Assembly: GCA_050084985.1 (NCBI GenBank)
Contig: JBITNC010000001.1
Span: 2,108,001-2,172,000 of the forward strand
Length of the DNA: 64,000 nucleotides
Reading direction: 5' to 3'
DNA from: Nageia nagi
Lineage: Eukaryota; Pinophyta
Below the pieces are notes generated by a model that was given only the letters and a program-made list of their open reading frames with translations, searched no databases and had not been told where the DNA came from. This document shows positions 23,466-36,431 of this stretch, one piece after another. Position 1 is the stretch's first letter; each line of letters begins with the position of its first letter. Both the position numbers and the translations under genes were made by a program.

Positions 23466-26320
23466 AAAAGAAACACAAAGCCTAGAATGTTGTTAAGCTC
23501 TTCTTAGTGGATGCAAAAATTAAGGCACATAACCCTAATATGATATCAAAACATCTTTCCTATATGCAAGATAGCAATAGTGTGGAAAATAGCAATGGTA
23601 ATTATATTATCTAATCACTTATTGTTCAATTAGGAAGATTATATTTTTAATGAGACCAAATTTTAAGCAACTTGTAAATTCTAACTCTTATTAGTTTCCC
23701 TAAAGATGAATCTAATCAAGCATTTTTTAGATAAGGATCAATCTCTAGGGGTGTAGATCATTTTACAAGGGTTCTCAAGTACCTCTATTTATTGCTTTCC
23801 AAATAGAGGGGGGATCCCACCTTGGTGATGAAATCCAAGTATGGGTTAGGCCGTGGTGAGGAAGTCCACATACCAAAGATACTCCCTAGGCTTGTGCAAC
23901 TTTAAAATGCATGTATGATAAAGAAAATATGAAATGGAACTATATGTGTGCAAAATGAAACTAAACCTTTCCAATATTTGCCTTTTTCTTTTAAAATGAA
24001 AAACAATTTCAAAATAAATGCACTTGCACCCAAGGATGATTTTAATATAACTAATGCAAGTATGAGGACAAAATGAAATAGATTTCATTTTTCTTTTAAT
24101 TTTCATTTCTTTTTCTTTACTTAATGAAATAAGAACAAAATTAAACAAGATAAAATCCTAAAAATGCACCTAGCACATAAGTCCTAACTTGAAGCACAAC
24201 AAAAGAGGGGTACTAGCCTAGGAAACTCTAGCTCCAAGCTCGCAGCATGTAGAAAACCTATGTTACAAACTTTGAACATAATCGATCCTCTGAGATCCAA
24301 TTAGAAGTACCAATTGATGGGTTGATCAATCAATTGGCTAACCGATCATAGTAGTACCCAAATAAATTAAAAAAAAATTAATTAAATGCATCAACCAAGC
24401 ATTAAAAGGTACAACCTAGTAACTAAAATGCTAGTAGAGGACTACTACCACCTAATTATAAGGTTGAAAATCTATGACACTTTCAAAAAATGAGAAAAAA
24501 TTAGCTCAAAAATCTAAAAACTCTAATTAGGTACCATTAATATCAGCTAAAAAGAGCAATCGATGAGGTGAGGGTCAACCAATAGCTTAAACATCCAAAA
24601 CCCTAATCAATTTGTTGAAAGTTGGTCAAGTTTATCAACCGATCTGCAAGGAATGACTACCACTCTATTGATTTTTGTACTTCAAAAATTTTAGAGATTC
24701 ATATGAGATAGGTTAGGAATGTTCCCTAAAAATAAAGGTCCAAGTTGGTACACTGAGATATTTGAAAAACTTGGAAGAAAGGGTCAAAGATAATAAATAC
24801 AATAATAAGAAAAGGGATAAAAAACCCTTATAGTTTTGAAGATCTTTGACCAAGGAAGGTCCACCATTGATTCCAAATTGTAAACCCTTTGAAAAGGGAG
24901 ACCCCACACTAGGGGTCCCTCCCCTCTAAGAAGGACCTACTTTGCAAAGTCTAAAACATTGCTTGAAAATGTGATTAGATAAATGGTGAATAAATGAAAA
25001 TAAAGGGGGAGATAAGGTTTAGAGTATTTTATTTTTCCTTGTGTGATACCCACAACCTCAAATAACCTATCAATAGAAAAAAAAGAGGCTTGTAAGTCCT
25101 AAGTCCTTAGGACCCTAGGACCATGCAAAGAGAGCTAATGAGCTTGTAAGCCACCCACCTTGAATCAACAAGGCAAATGAAGATGAAATAATGCCTATAA
25201 TGCAAGCTAACTTAAGATTAAAATAGATTAACAAGCATAAAATAAACTAAATTATCCTAGCCTAAATCCACAAGGGACTAGCCTAAAATAGCTAGTACCA
25301 ACCATGCATAAAAATAAATTATAAAATGCCAAAGGATATATATATGATCAACCTCCTTTTGTGTCTCCTCAAGATCTTGCAAAAACACTCAAAAGAATCA
25401 TTAGATCCACAAAAACAAAGGCTAGGAATGTGTTACCTGAGGTTCCTTTGCAAGAAGAGGACAAGAATCCACTTTTTGTTGCTTTAGAAGTGATGGGTAT
25501 AGCTCCAAGTGAGAGAATCTTGGCCAAAAGCTCAAAAAGACAGTTCCAAGTGGACATGGATAGCAATAAGTCATGAGTTTTTTATTGCAAGAGTGAATGG
25601 AAGGAGATGGAAACTCTAATTTTGAAATGACATTTATATAGGTTTAGATAGTGGGTCGATTAGGGTTTTAACCTAATTGATGGGCCAATCATGATCAAGG
25701 TCACAAAGTGGTAACAAAGGCTCAAGCTACCAAAATAGACTACATGAATGGGATCAAAACAAGATGAAGTGCTGATTGGTCACAAAGAACTACAAAATAA
25801 GTGAAATCATCATGAATCACCTAAGTTATATGAATAAACAATTTTAAGGTGTTTATGCTTGTTGCTAGATTTGAATTTGGGCTTTTAGAACTGGCTACCT
25901 ATTAGCCCATGTATCTCATGAGATCAATTGTAATATCTTCTAAGGAAAGGCTATGTAAAAGGTTAGGATTCCTTTAAAAAATCCATCCTCTAATCTAAGA
26001 AAAAAAACTAGGGGAATACATTTATCCCAAAGTTGGGGTATCCATAGTACATTTCTAATTTTAGGTTGATAAACTTGTTAAACATGAGCTATAAAATCAT
26101 AACTAAAGCCCAACTTACATATTCATCTTTGCTTCTTTTAGTGATCAAGCCAAAGTAGATAGGTTTTATTCATAGCTATTTTATTTTGAATAATATTTTG
26201 ATTGTGTGGAAATATATGGAGTGAGCCCATTTATAAAACCAACCATGTTTATTCATAAAAATAGAATTTGAGAAGGCTTATAATAAAATTTAATGATACT
26301 TCATTATAGCCATGCTCAAA
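23466..26320. other. gene-poor stretch, perhaps the gypsy-2 5' LTR
   Basis: No recognisable protein. One plus-strand frame at 25361-25576 is open for 71 codons but matches nothing I know, and its opposite strand is equally open. Words such as AATTGATGGG/CAATTGGCTAACCGATC near 24310-24350 and 25670 recur loosely. If 23441-23453 is a primer site, the LTR would start here. No terminal boundary could be found. Confidence 0.35.
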
Positions 26321-26328
26321 TCCCTTGG

Positions 26329-26358
26329 CTATATATATATATATGTATGTATGTATAT
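26329..26358 (+). repeat. TA / TATG microsatellite
   Basis: An uninterrupted run of TA dinucleotides passes into TATG tetranucleotides, about 30 bases in all. Confidence 0.9.
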
Positions 26359-27299
26359 TGAGTAGAAAAGTGGGTTTTGAAAGGCACTCGTAAAACTTTT
26401 AGAATCTTCATGAAAAACCCCCAAAGTTTTGAGAGGAACTTATCAACCCTATTAATTTTTAACAACACCCAAAGTTTGGATAAAAAACTCTTAGCAAGTC
26501 ATTCTATATTCAATGATAAAGCTCAAAATATTCAAAGAGGAGTATCACTTATGTAGATGGGTCTCTAAGTAATCTACCCTTCACATAAGGCATATACAAA
26601 GAACATTCTTGAAAAATAATGGTATTGAAGACCATAGAGGACTCATATCCATAAATGGGCTAGGAAGAGGAGACCCTCCTACTGCATTCCTTCCTCCACT
26701 TAGATATTTTAAAAAAAATAACACAAAGTATTATACAAGTATAAGAGTAATAAACTAGAATGCCCTCATTTATAAATTAATAAAAACCAAGGAAAAATTG
26801 AATCTTCTTAATCTCACACTACCAAGGATTTCAATGGATGAGGCACCAACCACCTATAAGTCCAGAAGTTCATTTAGGCTCTTTATTATGCCTATTTTAC
26901 TATCGATGAGGTACAAAGGCACTATTCCAATCAATTCCTTCCATATCCAATATCAGAAGGGGGCAACCCTAGCACATAAGTCCTTTCCCATTCACCTTGA
27001 TTTGATCCATAACCTACAAGATTAAATTTGCATCGATATATACCCTTCCACTCCTCTGCCATGTCCTAAAGATCCACCATCCAAGTATTAACCAACACTA
27101 ACACCTCTTAGGGTTTCCTCCATAGGGTCTCCTTTATAAGAATCAATCGATAACTTCTTATGGCATACAAAGCCCCTTCCCCCACCTTATATTGAATAAC
27201 TTATATACAAATGCCAACCAATACTAACATCCATTAGGGTTTCCCTCATAGGTTTCCTATTGGGATCTCCAACCTGTTCTACACCTTCTTCACTCCAAC
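26359..27299. other. gene-free stretch
   Basis: No frame above 75 codons and none recognised. The sequence has several ACACCCAAAG-like and CATTAGGGTTTCC words (27105, 27230) that repeat loosely. I see no gene. Confidence 0.4.
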
Positions 27300-27530
27300 C
27301 TTCCTTGCATCTTTTTTTGCATCCAAAAACTGTGTATTTCTTTTATATTTTTCACTAAAAATTGATGCAAATTTTGACATAATTGACTCAACAATTTTTC
27401 ATCCTTTTTTGCATCATATTTGCATCATTTTGTCAATTTTTGCATCATATTATCAATTTTTGCATCGAAATTTATATCAATTTTTGCATCATTATCAAAT
27501 TTTGCATCAATTTTTATCAATTTTTGAAGG
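27300..27530 (+). repeat. degenerate TTTTTGCATC tandem repeat
   Basis: The word TTTTTGCATC or AATTTTTGCATCAT appears about ten times between 27308 and 27520 at irregular 18-35-base spacing, separated by A/T-rich filler. It reads as an eroded short tandem repeat. Confidence 0.7.
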
Positions 27531-28379
27531 AGATATTATAAAATTGTAGATATTTTAATTCTATGTAGTTTAAAAAAAAGGGGCTCAAAATGATATCTAG
27601 ATTAAAAGTTATGGCCTCTGTAAGGTACATTTTTATTAAAATAATCACTCATTTTTTTATCCACTTCTATGATTTGCTTTGTATCTTAGAGTTACATATT
27701 TAATAGGTCTTTAGGGAAATGACATTGGTTCATTGAACAAGTTCAAGAATGGGGTTAGTGGTTTAGCTTTTAAAAAATTGAATTTATTGTTTATATTTTT
27801 CCCAAATAATATATTAAAGATTTTGATGTTATAATCATTTCTTGTGACTTGCTTCTTTGGGCAATTTCTTATCGACCTTCAAAGGAGTTTTCTTTTCTAT
27901 AATCAGAGATTTTCTCTTGCATGTGTTTCTTCTTTGTGGGCTTCTTCTCTAAGGGTGTATTCTTTGCCATGGGTGCTATGGCTATGATCAAAACCTAAAA
28001 TCTAAGGAATTAAAATACAAAGCAAAGACGTAAGAAAATAAATTAGCTAAAGCTTTGTGAAATGTGAGGATTGTGGGGAGGGTTTATTGATATATAGTTT
28101 AGAGAGGGTATTTAGTTATTGGGTAATCACTTTTAGTAGGATGAAGGAAAAAGTAAATGTGAGTTGTTGATTGGTGGATTGATCAACAAGTTAAATGCAT
28201 TTTAATTTTTTTAGTAAAATGTGACACAAACTTTGCATCAAAAAATGTGCAAGAATTCAAAAAAAATCAATGTAAGGTGACCATTCCAATGTAATTTGCA
28301 TTGATGTAGATAGAAATATTTTTGTGATGTAAATAGGCCATTTCCTAGTAGTGTTTATGAATCCTCCATTAATAATATA
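27531..28379. other. gene-free AT-rich stretch
   Basis: All frames closed. TTTGCATCA words similar to the preceding array recur near 28230 on both sides of an A-rich tract, otherwise nothing stands out. Confidence 0.4.
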
Positions 28380-28792
28380 ACTTATCCTCTATCACTAAGG
28401 TCACCATTATTGATACCTCCTTTCCATCATCATCATTGATGACCTCCTTGCCATCATCAGAAAATTATCATATTTGACAAAGCAGTATTGCCATCATCAG
28501 GGAACCATCACCATTTCCAACACCATCTTGACTTCAACCTAAGCTTCATCTTAGCATTCATGTTCCATTACCATCTCCAAAACACCTTAAGCATTTCCAT
28601 AATCCCATCATTTTTCTTGATACCATCATTAGCATTCATAAAGCTATGTTAACTTTTCTAAAGAGTCTTTCCCTTTGTTAAGGTATTATTAATGCCATAA
28701 GGATAACATCTTAGAATACAATCTCTATACCTTTATTAATGTTACTAAGATCCCCCTACTAGAGTATAATCACTTATAATTTTGTAGGTTCA
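28380..28792 (+). repeat. CCATCATCA-rich low-complexity sequence, left part
   Basis: Many CATCATC, CACCATC and CCATTACCATC words with no clear period. The same texture resumes at 34923 after the LTR element, so this was one block before insertion. Confidence 0.65.
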
Positions 28793-29785
28793 TGTAATGT
28801 CCCCAATTTGAAAAATCTAAACATCTCCCCTCATGCTTATTCATTATGATCTCTAGTACTTAGATTAGAAGTATTTTATTATTGATTTATGTAAATTTTT
28901 CTAAGAGGCATGCACCAAGTAAAGGGCATATTAGTTATTTATTTAATAAAGAAAAAAGGGCTATTTAATGTGATAAATATTTCCTCACTAGGTTGGTCAT
29001 GAGGAAGGGACTAAATGCTCATTAAATAATTTATTATTAATCCTAGGCAAGTAGGTCAGATTTGGGGGACATATTGACAAGTTTGGAATGTTATAAAGCT
29101 AAGGTATTTGGTCATTCCAAGCATCATATTGTGCATTCGAGCTTGAATCATTTGGATCTTAGGGATTCTTCTCTACTCTACCTTCTAGGGCTTAGGGTTA
29201 CTCCCTAGCCTAGAAGTGGCTTAGCTACACTTCTACAACTTACATTCACCATTCTTACCCTTTGAGAGCTTATGTTGCACTTTAGAGACTCTTGAATACT
29301 TGTACCACCATTGTGGAGCCTTGGGAGACCTAGCGCATCACTTTGGGATACTTAGACTTGTGCACACCACCTTAGAGTCCACATTTGACATATTTAGAGT
29401 TTAGGATTTTACCTTAAGAACTTGTAATAGGATTATAACAATCCTATACTTATTATATTCATTATTATCGATATTTGGCTCTTACATTGCTCTCTAATAT
29501 GAATAAATATTGCTACATATTTCTACTATGCTTCTATCTATAATGTGCATGGGAATGTATGTGAATTGAGTACTTTTGGAGTTATATTTATATTATGTTG
29601 CATATCTGATTTGTACCCTAATTTTGGTTGAATTCACATGTTATGAGCACTTTATATCATTTTGGATCATTATCATTACATATCAATTTGAGCACATGAT
29701 TTGGATGGTTTATGATCATGTTTATTGATGCCTTAGTTTATGGAATTGAATGCTAAATTGGGTAAACCTATAAGGGTACATTACA
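28793..29785 (+). repeat. 5' LTR
   Basis: Begins TGTAATGTCCCCAATTTG and ends AGGGTACATTACA. In the first 100 bases I count about 11 differences from the 3' LTR, so the insertion is old. The middle contains CTTGTAATAGG and repeated GGGAGACCTAG/GAGACTC words shared by both LTRs. Confidence 0.9.
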
Positions 29786-29786
29786 A

Positions 29787-29799
29787 TGGTATCAAAGCT
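29787..29799 (+). promoter_or_regulatory. primer binding site, Met-tRNA type
   Basis: TGGTATCAAAGCT lies one base after the 5' LTR. It differs from the usual TGGTATCAGAGC by one G-to-A change. Confidence 0.85.
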
Positions 29800-29830
29800 C
29801 TAAATCTTTCCAGCTTGTGAGGGTTTAGAA

Positions 29831-30760
29831 ATGGCTATTCCATAAGAAAAGTTTAAGTCTATATCCAATTTGCTAACAAATTGGTCAACAAGGTGGATGG
29901 GCTTTATCAGCCCCATAAAAAAGTATCAAGGTTAGCCACACATGAACAAGAGGATAGAACCAAAAAAAGGTTACTTCTTTCCCATCACCATGCTAGAGTA
30001 AAAAGAAATGCAATTCCAAGTGAAATTTGGATGACTACTTCACACAATACCAAGCAAAGAGAAATGACTTTAGACAAATGATTTCTTTGAGAGTTACTTG
30101 AAATTTTTAGGGAAGAAGATTGATAAAGGAAGCAAGTATTACAAGCAATTGCAAGTACCTATGTTCAATGGAAGTGACATATCCATTGAAGCATGGAAAC
30201 AAAGATTAAGAATTTATTCTCTCTCTATTCCATGAATGAGAAAGATGCAATTCAGTATGCTATGCTCCACCTTCAGAACATTGCACATGGAATGGTGGTA
30301 TAATGTCCTCACCACCTTGGCCATGGAAGCATTTCTACTTTTTAAGACTTTAGCCAAAGGATCTTGAGTGATTTCAAAAGAATAATGAAGAGATTAGAGG
30401 ATCAAATGAAGACATACCCTATCTCATGAGGTATGTATGATGAAATTCCAAAATGATTTCATAATGGAAGTGAGCACATTAAAGCCAACAAATCCATTTT
30501 CGATAATGATAATTTAGGAAGGTTTAGATTTGATTTTCAAACCAAACCTAAGGAAACAAGTACCCATGATAATTTCTAATGATTAAAAGAAATTACCTCT
30601 CATAAGAGTGACCACAACACTTTTGAATTTTGCAATAGGAACTTAGCATAAAGGAGGCCCAAAAGCACATATTTGAGGCAAGATATAGCCCATTGACACT
30701 CACAAAAGGTACTACAACATATTTGATTTTTAAATAGTATAATAGTTTAGTTAACTCACT
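29831..30760 (+). pseudogene. gag remnant of the 28.8-kb element
   Basis: In broken plus-strand frames the sequence gives KYYKQLQVPMFNGSDISIEA followed by WKQRLRIYSLSIP (about 30137-30230), which resembles the start of a Retrotrans_gag domain. FKRIMKRLEDQMKTYPIS follows near 30375. An open piece at 29881-30081 is Lys/His rich. Stops and shifts are numerous. The protein would have formed the particle core. Identification is moderate because only short segments are readable. Confidence 0.55.
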
Positions 30761-30927
30761 TTGGGATGCATTAGAAATGAGACAACAATATGTGATAACT
30801 CCAAAAATGTATGGATGTACTATTGATTTTTATCATAACAATACACTATGTTTCATTTCTTTCCTTTGGGTTGCAATAATGAGAGGCAATATGTTGATAA
30901 AGTTGGGAGTTAGCATGCCCACATTGC

Positions 30928-31480
30928 TTGGTACAATTAGGGGAAATTATAGGGACACACTCCATGGCCCACTTGGGAAAAATGATGGCATGGTTAGAAA
31001 GAAAATTTGATCCTATTATACACTCAATTTCTAGACAACATCAAGGAACAATGATGATGATGTGTGTGGATCAACCCTTTCTTAGCCCATATATGACATT
31101 AATATGGATCAAATTCTCACTTAGATATTCTTCAATTTTCATACATGAATATATGACAACCATTGGAAGAAAAGATTGGAATACTAGCGTTTGCATGACA
31201 ATAATGGTAGAAAAGACACTAGTTTTGATAGAAGGAGGTCCTACTCATAACTTTGTGAATGAGAAGCTAGCAATCACCAAGAAAATGAAGATCAAACTAT
31301 TTCCAAGTTTTAATGTGATTATTAGAGATGGAAACATGACACCTTGCAAAGAATATGTACCCAATATGCAAGGAAACTTGAAAGAACACACTATTGAAGA
31401 TGATCTTCTTTATCTTTCCATTAGGTAACTCACATCAAATGGTCTTGGGGGTGCAATGGTTGGTATATTTGGAATACTAT
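30928..31480 (+). pseudogene. gypsy-type aspartic protease remnant
   Basis: The open piece 30928-31428 (166 codons) ends with VEKTLVLIEGGPTHNFVNEK, KLFPSFNVIIRDGNMTPCKE and HTIEDDLLYLSIR. After a frame change MVLGVQWLVYLEYYTTNHQT follows. This is the RVP_2 protease pattern of chromovirus-like gypsy elements (normally D-S-G then STHNFI, and VLGVQWL). The catalytic DSG is degraded to EGG, so it would be inactive. A zinc knuckle is not seen before it. A second VNGSTNNFIDEYLIL-like string near 32030 may be a duplicated or misplaced protease piece. Confidence 0.65.
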
Positions 31481-32835
31481 ACCACTAACCATCAAACTTT
31501 ATAATTAAAGTTCAAGTGTGGGGGAAGTGATATCACACTCCAAGGAATCAAGGAGGACAAAGCTCAAAATGCATTCATAAAGAGATTGGAGGCAATCACA
31601 TCAAGTATTGAGAAAGAAGAGGCCTTAAGCAAAGAACCATAAAAAGACAAAAGTCAACCATTAAGGAAACCCAAGGAACAAAGATGGGTTTTGAATAAAG
31701 AAGGCATACAAGAAGAAGGTACACATATAAATCCTCTTTCCTTGACTACTCTACACATTCTTCCAATTTCAAAAGTAAAGTTATTTTCCCACTTTACCAA
31801 AAAATGATGAAGCCTCACAAAGAACTCTCTAGGAATCCTAGAATGTCTAGCACTAGGTCCCATGTTTATGAAAAGAGATTGGCCAAAAGAGATACCCCTC
31901 ACACACCCACAAAAAGAAGGAGAAGTGATCTTAGATATCTCATTAAAATCTTGATTAAGCCTATCAAATACTCCAGTCTTTAATTAGAAGGGCATACCTT
32001 GGGAAAATCCATCATTACCTTAATAGTCAATGGATCCACCAATAATTTTATTGATGAATATCTCATCCTTAGAATAAACTTGTAAAGGATTGAAACCAAG
32101 AATATAGAGTTACCAATGCTAGGGGCTACCAAACTAAGTGTAATTGGATGATTAGAGACCTTGAATTGACCATTGGAAACTACACCATCATAGTCAATTT
32201 TTATGTTTACCCCATGGGTGGTTTTCCTCACACCATACTAGGAGTCCAATGGTTGTATAATTAGGGTATGTCATCCTTAATGATCAAAAATTAAGATGAA
32301 CTTCTTTGAATAAGGAGTTAAGATAATTTTTAGGGGCATCGATGCCACACACCCTTTGGAAGCCATCAATAGATTAGGAAGCACTCCACTCAGCCATGGT
32401 ACCTCTTCAAGATGGTATAACAATATCAAAAATAGTGAATTCAATTTAGATGAGGTTCAAGGATAACTTTGGACAAGAATAGGCAACCCCAATATCCATG
32501 TTTCATGGGAAGCAACATGACTAGTTTTGGCAATAGCAGGGTTGCATCATATTGGTCTCTATCAAATTTGGACAACCTTTGATATCAAAGCATCTTTTCA
32601 ATAGCAAAAATATCAATTTTATCAATATTAAAGGACAACCTTTGATATCAAAAATCAATCCTTACATCTACATTGATTTGGACAATAGTGATCTTAGTTT
32701 GGATAGAATCCATTAGTAGCCTTGGATAACAAGAAGCATTCTTAGCTCTCAAACTACATGGAAGAGAAAATTAATTTGGTTTTATGATAGTTTAGAGAAT
32801 ATATTTTCATCCCTTGAATACATACTAAGTTTGAG

Positions 32836-33324
32836 ATGCATAATGTTGAAAAACATTACCAAAATATTACTTCAGTACACAACAAAAAGGACAACATTAT
32901 ACCTACAAATCATATTCTTGATTGCATCATGGAAAGGGAACAAAAAATCATCTCAAAAGGGAGGGAAAACCAAGACATCATTCTTGATTTTTATGATAGT
33001 CTTATGGAAGGTAAAGAACACTTATTGAAGATTAAACTTAGTCATTTTACCCCTCTCAAAGGAGTATCATATATGGAAGCAAAAGATCCTTTGAATAATC
33101 ATGCATATCCCCTTATTGGACAACTAGACATGAGGTATATCAATCCTTTTCACATCAACATTCTTGATTCCATTTCATCCCTTGGGTTGACCATCATGAA
33201 TGGTGATATACATGCACACTTTGTACACCTTGTTTGGCAAAGTTTTCGATACAAACAAGAGAAGAAATCAATCCTTACTACTTTAGCCTATGATACTTCA
33301 AATGACAACATGTATGAACCTTGA
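32836..33324 (+). other. 162-codon open frame of unknown nature inside the element
   Basis: Reads MHNVEKHYQNITSVHNKKDN, then LLKIKLSHFTPLKGVSYMEA and HFVHLVWQSFRYKQEKKSIL. I recognise no family, signal peptide or membrane span. It is the longest open frame in this element and lies where pol would normally be, which makes it either foreign sequence picked up during the internal deletion or chance. Both neighbours are closed. Confidence 0.35.
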
Positions 33325-33930
33325 TGTTACCAAAAAGGGGATGAACTCCCCATTATTCCTCTATGACTTTGGTACAAGTAAGTACAATTCAATTTTGAAT
33401 CTATAGATTGGTTTAAAGATTGATGTGGTTAGAAATGAAGAGTTTGTGGACTCAAAAGTTAGTCCATTATTCATTGATTTGCACCTTATTTTGGTTGGGA
33501 CCAACCCTACCAAGTTTAGTACATTTGGCACAAGGGACATAGCAATAAGATCAAATGAAGAAGAGACAATTGGCAAGTAATTGGATAACATCCTAACCTC
33601 TAAAACAAGTGCCTTAATAGCTATGATTACGTACATTTATGGGGCATTAAAGCTTGGGAATATGACATTGGATTGGAGGATGAATAGGCATGCATCACCA
33701 CCAACATTTCTTACCTTTATGCTTTAGGATAACCATCATCATGCCTTCATTCTCTTAACATCATCAAAGGACTACTTCAAGGGTTGCTTAGACAAATTTT
33801 TGGCATATTTGAAGAACCTCTATGGAGTCAACTATTGCTTGATACCTTTGAAGACAAAGCAAGAAGACAAACATCATTTTGAGATGCATTTGGAATTGCT
33901 TAAGGGCAAGCAATTTGAAGAGGGTGTACT

Positions 33931-34922
33931 TGTAATATCCCCAATTTGGGACATCTAAACATCTCCCCTCATGCCTATTCATTATGTTCTCTAGCACTTA
34001 GATTAGGAGTATTTTATTATTGCTTTATTCATATTTTTGCCTAAGAGGCATGCACCCAAGTAAAGGTCATTATAGGTATTTATTTAATAAAGAAAAATGG
34101 CTATTTAATGTGGTAAATATCGCCTCACTAGGTTGTCTATGAGGCTTAATGCTCATTAAATAATTTATTATTTCTCTTAGGCAAGTTAGTCAACTTTAGG
34201 GGACATATTGATAATTTTGGAATGCTATAAAGGTAAGGTATTTGGTCATTCAAAGGCATCATCTTGTGCATTCGATCTTGGATCATTCAAAGCTTAAGGA
34301 TACTTCCCTACTCTACCTTTTAGGGCTTAGGGTTACTCCCTAGCCTAGAAGTGGCTCTACTAAACTTCTACAACTTACATTCATCATTCTTGCCCTTTGA
34401 GAGCTTACGTTGCACTTTAGAGACTCTTGGAGACTTGTGCCACTCTTATGGAGCCTTGGGAGACCTAGCACATCACTTTGGGATAATTAAGACTTGTGTG
34501 CATTACCTTGGAGTCCACATTTGACATATTTAGAGTCTAGGGTTTTTCCCTAAGAACTTGTAACAGGCTTGTAACAACCCTATACTTATTGTTGGTCATT
34601 ACTATTGATATTTAGCTCTTATATTGCTCTTGAATGTGAATAAATGTTATTACATATTTTTGCTATGCTTCTATCTAAATTGCGCATGGGAATGCATGTG
34701 AATTCAATACTTTTGGAGCAATATTTTTGTTATGTTACAAATATGATTTGTGCCCTTATTTTGGTTGAATTCACATGTTACGAGCACTTTATATCAATTT
34801 GGGTCATTGTTGTTACATATCAATTTGAGAACACGATTTGGATGGTTTATGAGCATGTTTATTGATGCTCTAGTTTGTGGAATTGAATGTTAAATTAGGT
34901 AAACCTAGAAGGGTACATTACA
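33931..34922 (+). repeat. 3' LTR
   Basis: Begins TGTAATATCCCCAATTTG and ends GGGTACATTACA, parallel to 28793-29785. The coding-like sequence just before it (YFKGCLDKFLAYLKNLYGVN, HFEMHLELLKGKQFEE) resembles the RT segment around YxDD followed by HLxxVLELL, so an internal deletion seems to join RT straight to the 3' LTR. Confidence 0.9.
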
Positions 34923-35700
34923 ATTCACCTTTATCAAAACATCGTTGCCATCCCCAAAGCATCCTTATGATTTGTAGAGCTCCTTTATCATCATCAACAT
35001 AGTTATGTTTTTATCAAGGTAATTTAATACTTATCAAGGTACCATCACCACCTCCAATACTTAAAATAGTTTCTAAAGATCCAATGACGTTAGAATGGCC
35101 CCATCATCATTGATATTGTATCATTCCTTGTCATAAGTGTTTAGGCACCCTTGACATCTCCAAGGTCGATATCCTATCATTAATGTTAAAGAACCACCAT
35201 CATCCTTAATAACAATGATAATATCCTAACTGACATCACTATTGTCATCTTCTAAGCACCATTTCTACCCCTTGAGCATCATAATCCTTTTTAATGCCAT
35301 TGTCATCACTTACACACCGACACCAATGCCCAAATTTGAGCATCATCTCAAGAGCCAAAGTACTATTGCCTACCACACTCTTATATTTGCCAAAGCTCCA
35401 TTGCCCAAGTATCCTTATTGTCAATAAGGCACCTTCATCCTCACTAAAATAGTCTCACTATTACTAGAGCACCCTAATCCTTTCAAGGTGCCACCATAGC
35501 CTCCAACACTTATTTTGTTACCAAAACTCCATTGCCATCGAAGTAACCTCATCCATTCACTATAACGTAGTCTCCATCCACAACATCTAAGCCTCGATAC
35601 CCACTTCAATATTCATATGTCATAATTGTTGCCAAAGCATCACCTCACTCCTCTACGCTATTGATAATGCTCAAACCCCAATGCTCAAATTGTATTAACT
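34923..35700 (+). repeat. CAT/ACC-rich low-complexity sequence, right part
   Basis: Continues the texture of 28380-28792 (ATCACCACCTCC, CATCATCATTG, CACCATC). Short open frames here are by-products of the composition. No gene. Confidence 0.6.
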
Positions 35701-36283
35701 TTATTAAATTACAATTAAAAATATGAAAAAAAACAAATCAAATATTATCATTCAAATACAACATTTGGCATAAAGTTTAAAAATAAATTATATTATATTT
35801 TTTTATATACTTTCATTTGTTTTAATATTTATATTCTTCAATTTATTATTTATTTTAAATAATCAATCAAATAAAATTTAATGTCGTACATCATTCTGTT
35901 ATTTAGAGACTCGGTGATGAGTTGTTTCTCTTCTTGAGGTAATAGATGATTGGAAAATGGCTCCACAAAAATAACAAACTACGAATACAATGATATCAAA
36001 TTAGCCCAGAATCACAATGAAAAACTAACAAATACAGATGATTGTGCTCTTCTTGATATCGTTGCCGGCATTTAAAGCTTTCCTATCGTGTATTGAAATT
36101 TAAAAAATTTGAAGTTGCTATATTTAGACACTCGGATGTAAGGACCTGCTATCGATTTACATTCCGTTCAAAACGCAGATAACCGATTAAGCTCTGCAAC
36201 AATGGTGACACCATAAACATGTGAATTTCAGTAATATTTTTAAACTTCAAATTGTGGGTTCAGATTTAGTAAGGGTTTAAGCA
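35701..36283 (+). promoter_or_regulatory. upstream region and 5' untranslated region of NEDD1
   Basis: An AT-rich tract (35701-35880) is followed by more balanced sequence up to the start codon. No element texture is seen from about 35880 on. I could not single out a TATA box or transcription start. An in-frame TAA six bases before the ATG excludes an extended N-terminus. The nearest transposon, the LTR ending at 34922, is about 1.36 kb upstream of the start codon. Confidence 0.5.
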
Positions 36284-36431
36284 ATGGCGGGAGGTCAACC
36301 TCTGCTGGCTGCCTGCGGCGGAGATACTGTCAAAATATTCGACATTTCAGTCGAAAATGGCGATCCTTGCAATTTCCAGTACTCGCCGTCGCCTGGATTT
36401 CAAGTAAATTGCCTCAAATGGAATCATACAA
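36284..36431 (+). CDS. NEDD1: NEDD1 exon 1 (WD40 protein, N-terminus)
   Basis: NEDD1 recruits the gamma-tubulin ring complex to spindle and cortical microtubules in plants and animals. Exon 1 encodes 49 codons plus one base. It reads [20 protein letters not shown], then [15 protein letters not shown] and LKWNHT, matching the start of plant NEDD1 proteins ([39 protein letters not shown]). This is the first blade of the WD40 propeller. The start has G at -3 and G at +4, and an in-frame stop just upstream. The exon ends A|GTAAGT at 36431/36432, a strong donor in phase 1. The next exon is 22.8 kb away. I am confident because the protein match continues exactly across the splice. Confidence 0.92.

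Larger units (their letters stand above)
28793..34922 (+). mobile_element. full-length LTR retrotransposon, internally deleted
   Basis: Two direct LTRs (28793-29785 and 33931-34922, 993 and 992 bp) bound a 4,145-bp internal region with a Met-tRNA-type primer site. The five bases before (GTTCA) and after (ATTCA) differ at one position, consistent with an aged 5-bp target duplication. The flanks are the same CAT-rich sequence on both sides. The internal region has gag-like and protease-like pieces, but almost all of RT, RNase H and integrase is missing, so the copy is non-autonomous. The gag and protease wording is Ty3/gypsy-like. Confidence 0.88.

Noticed and set aside
25361-25576. 71-codon plus-strand frame as a possible small gene
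   Set aside because: The opposite strand is open over almost the same span, there is no recognised domain, and the surroundings are transposon-like. Not supported.
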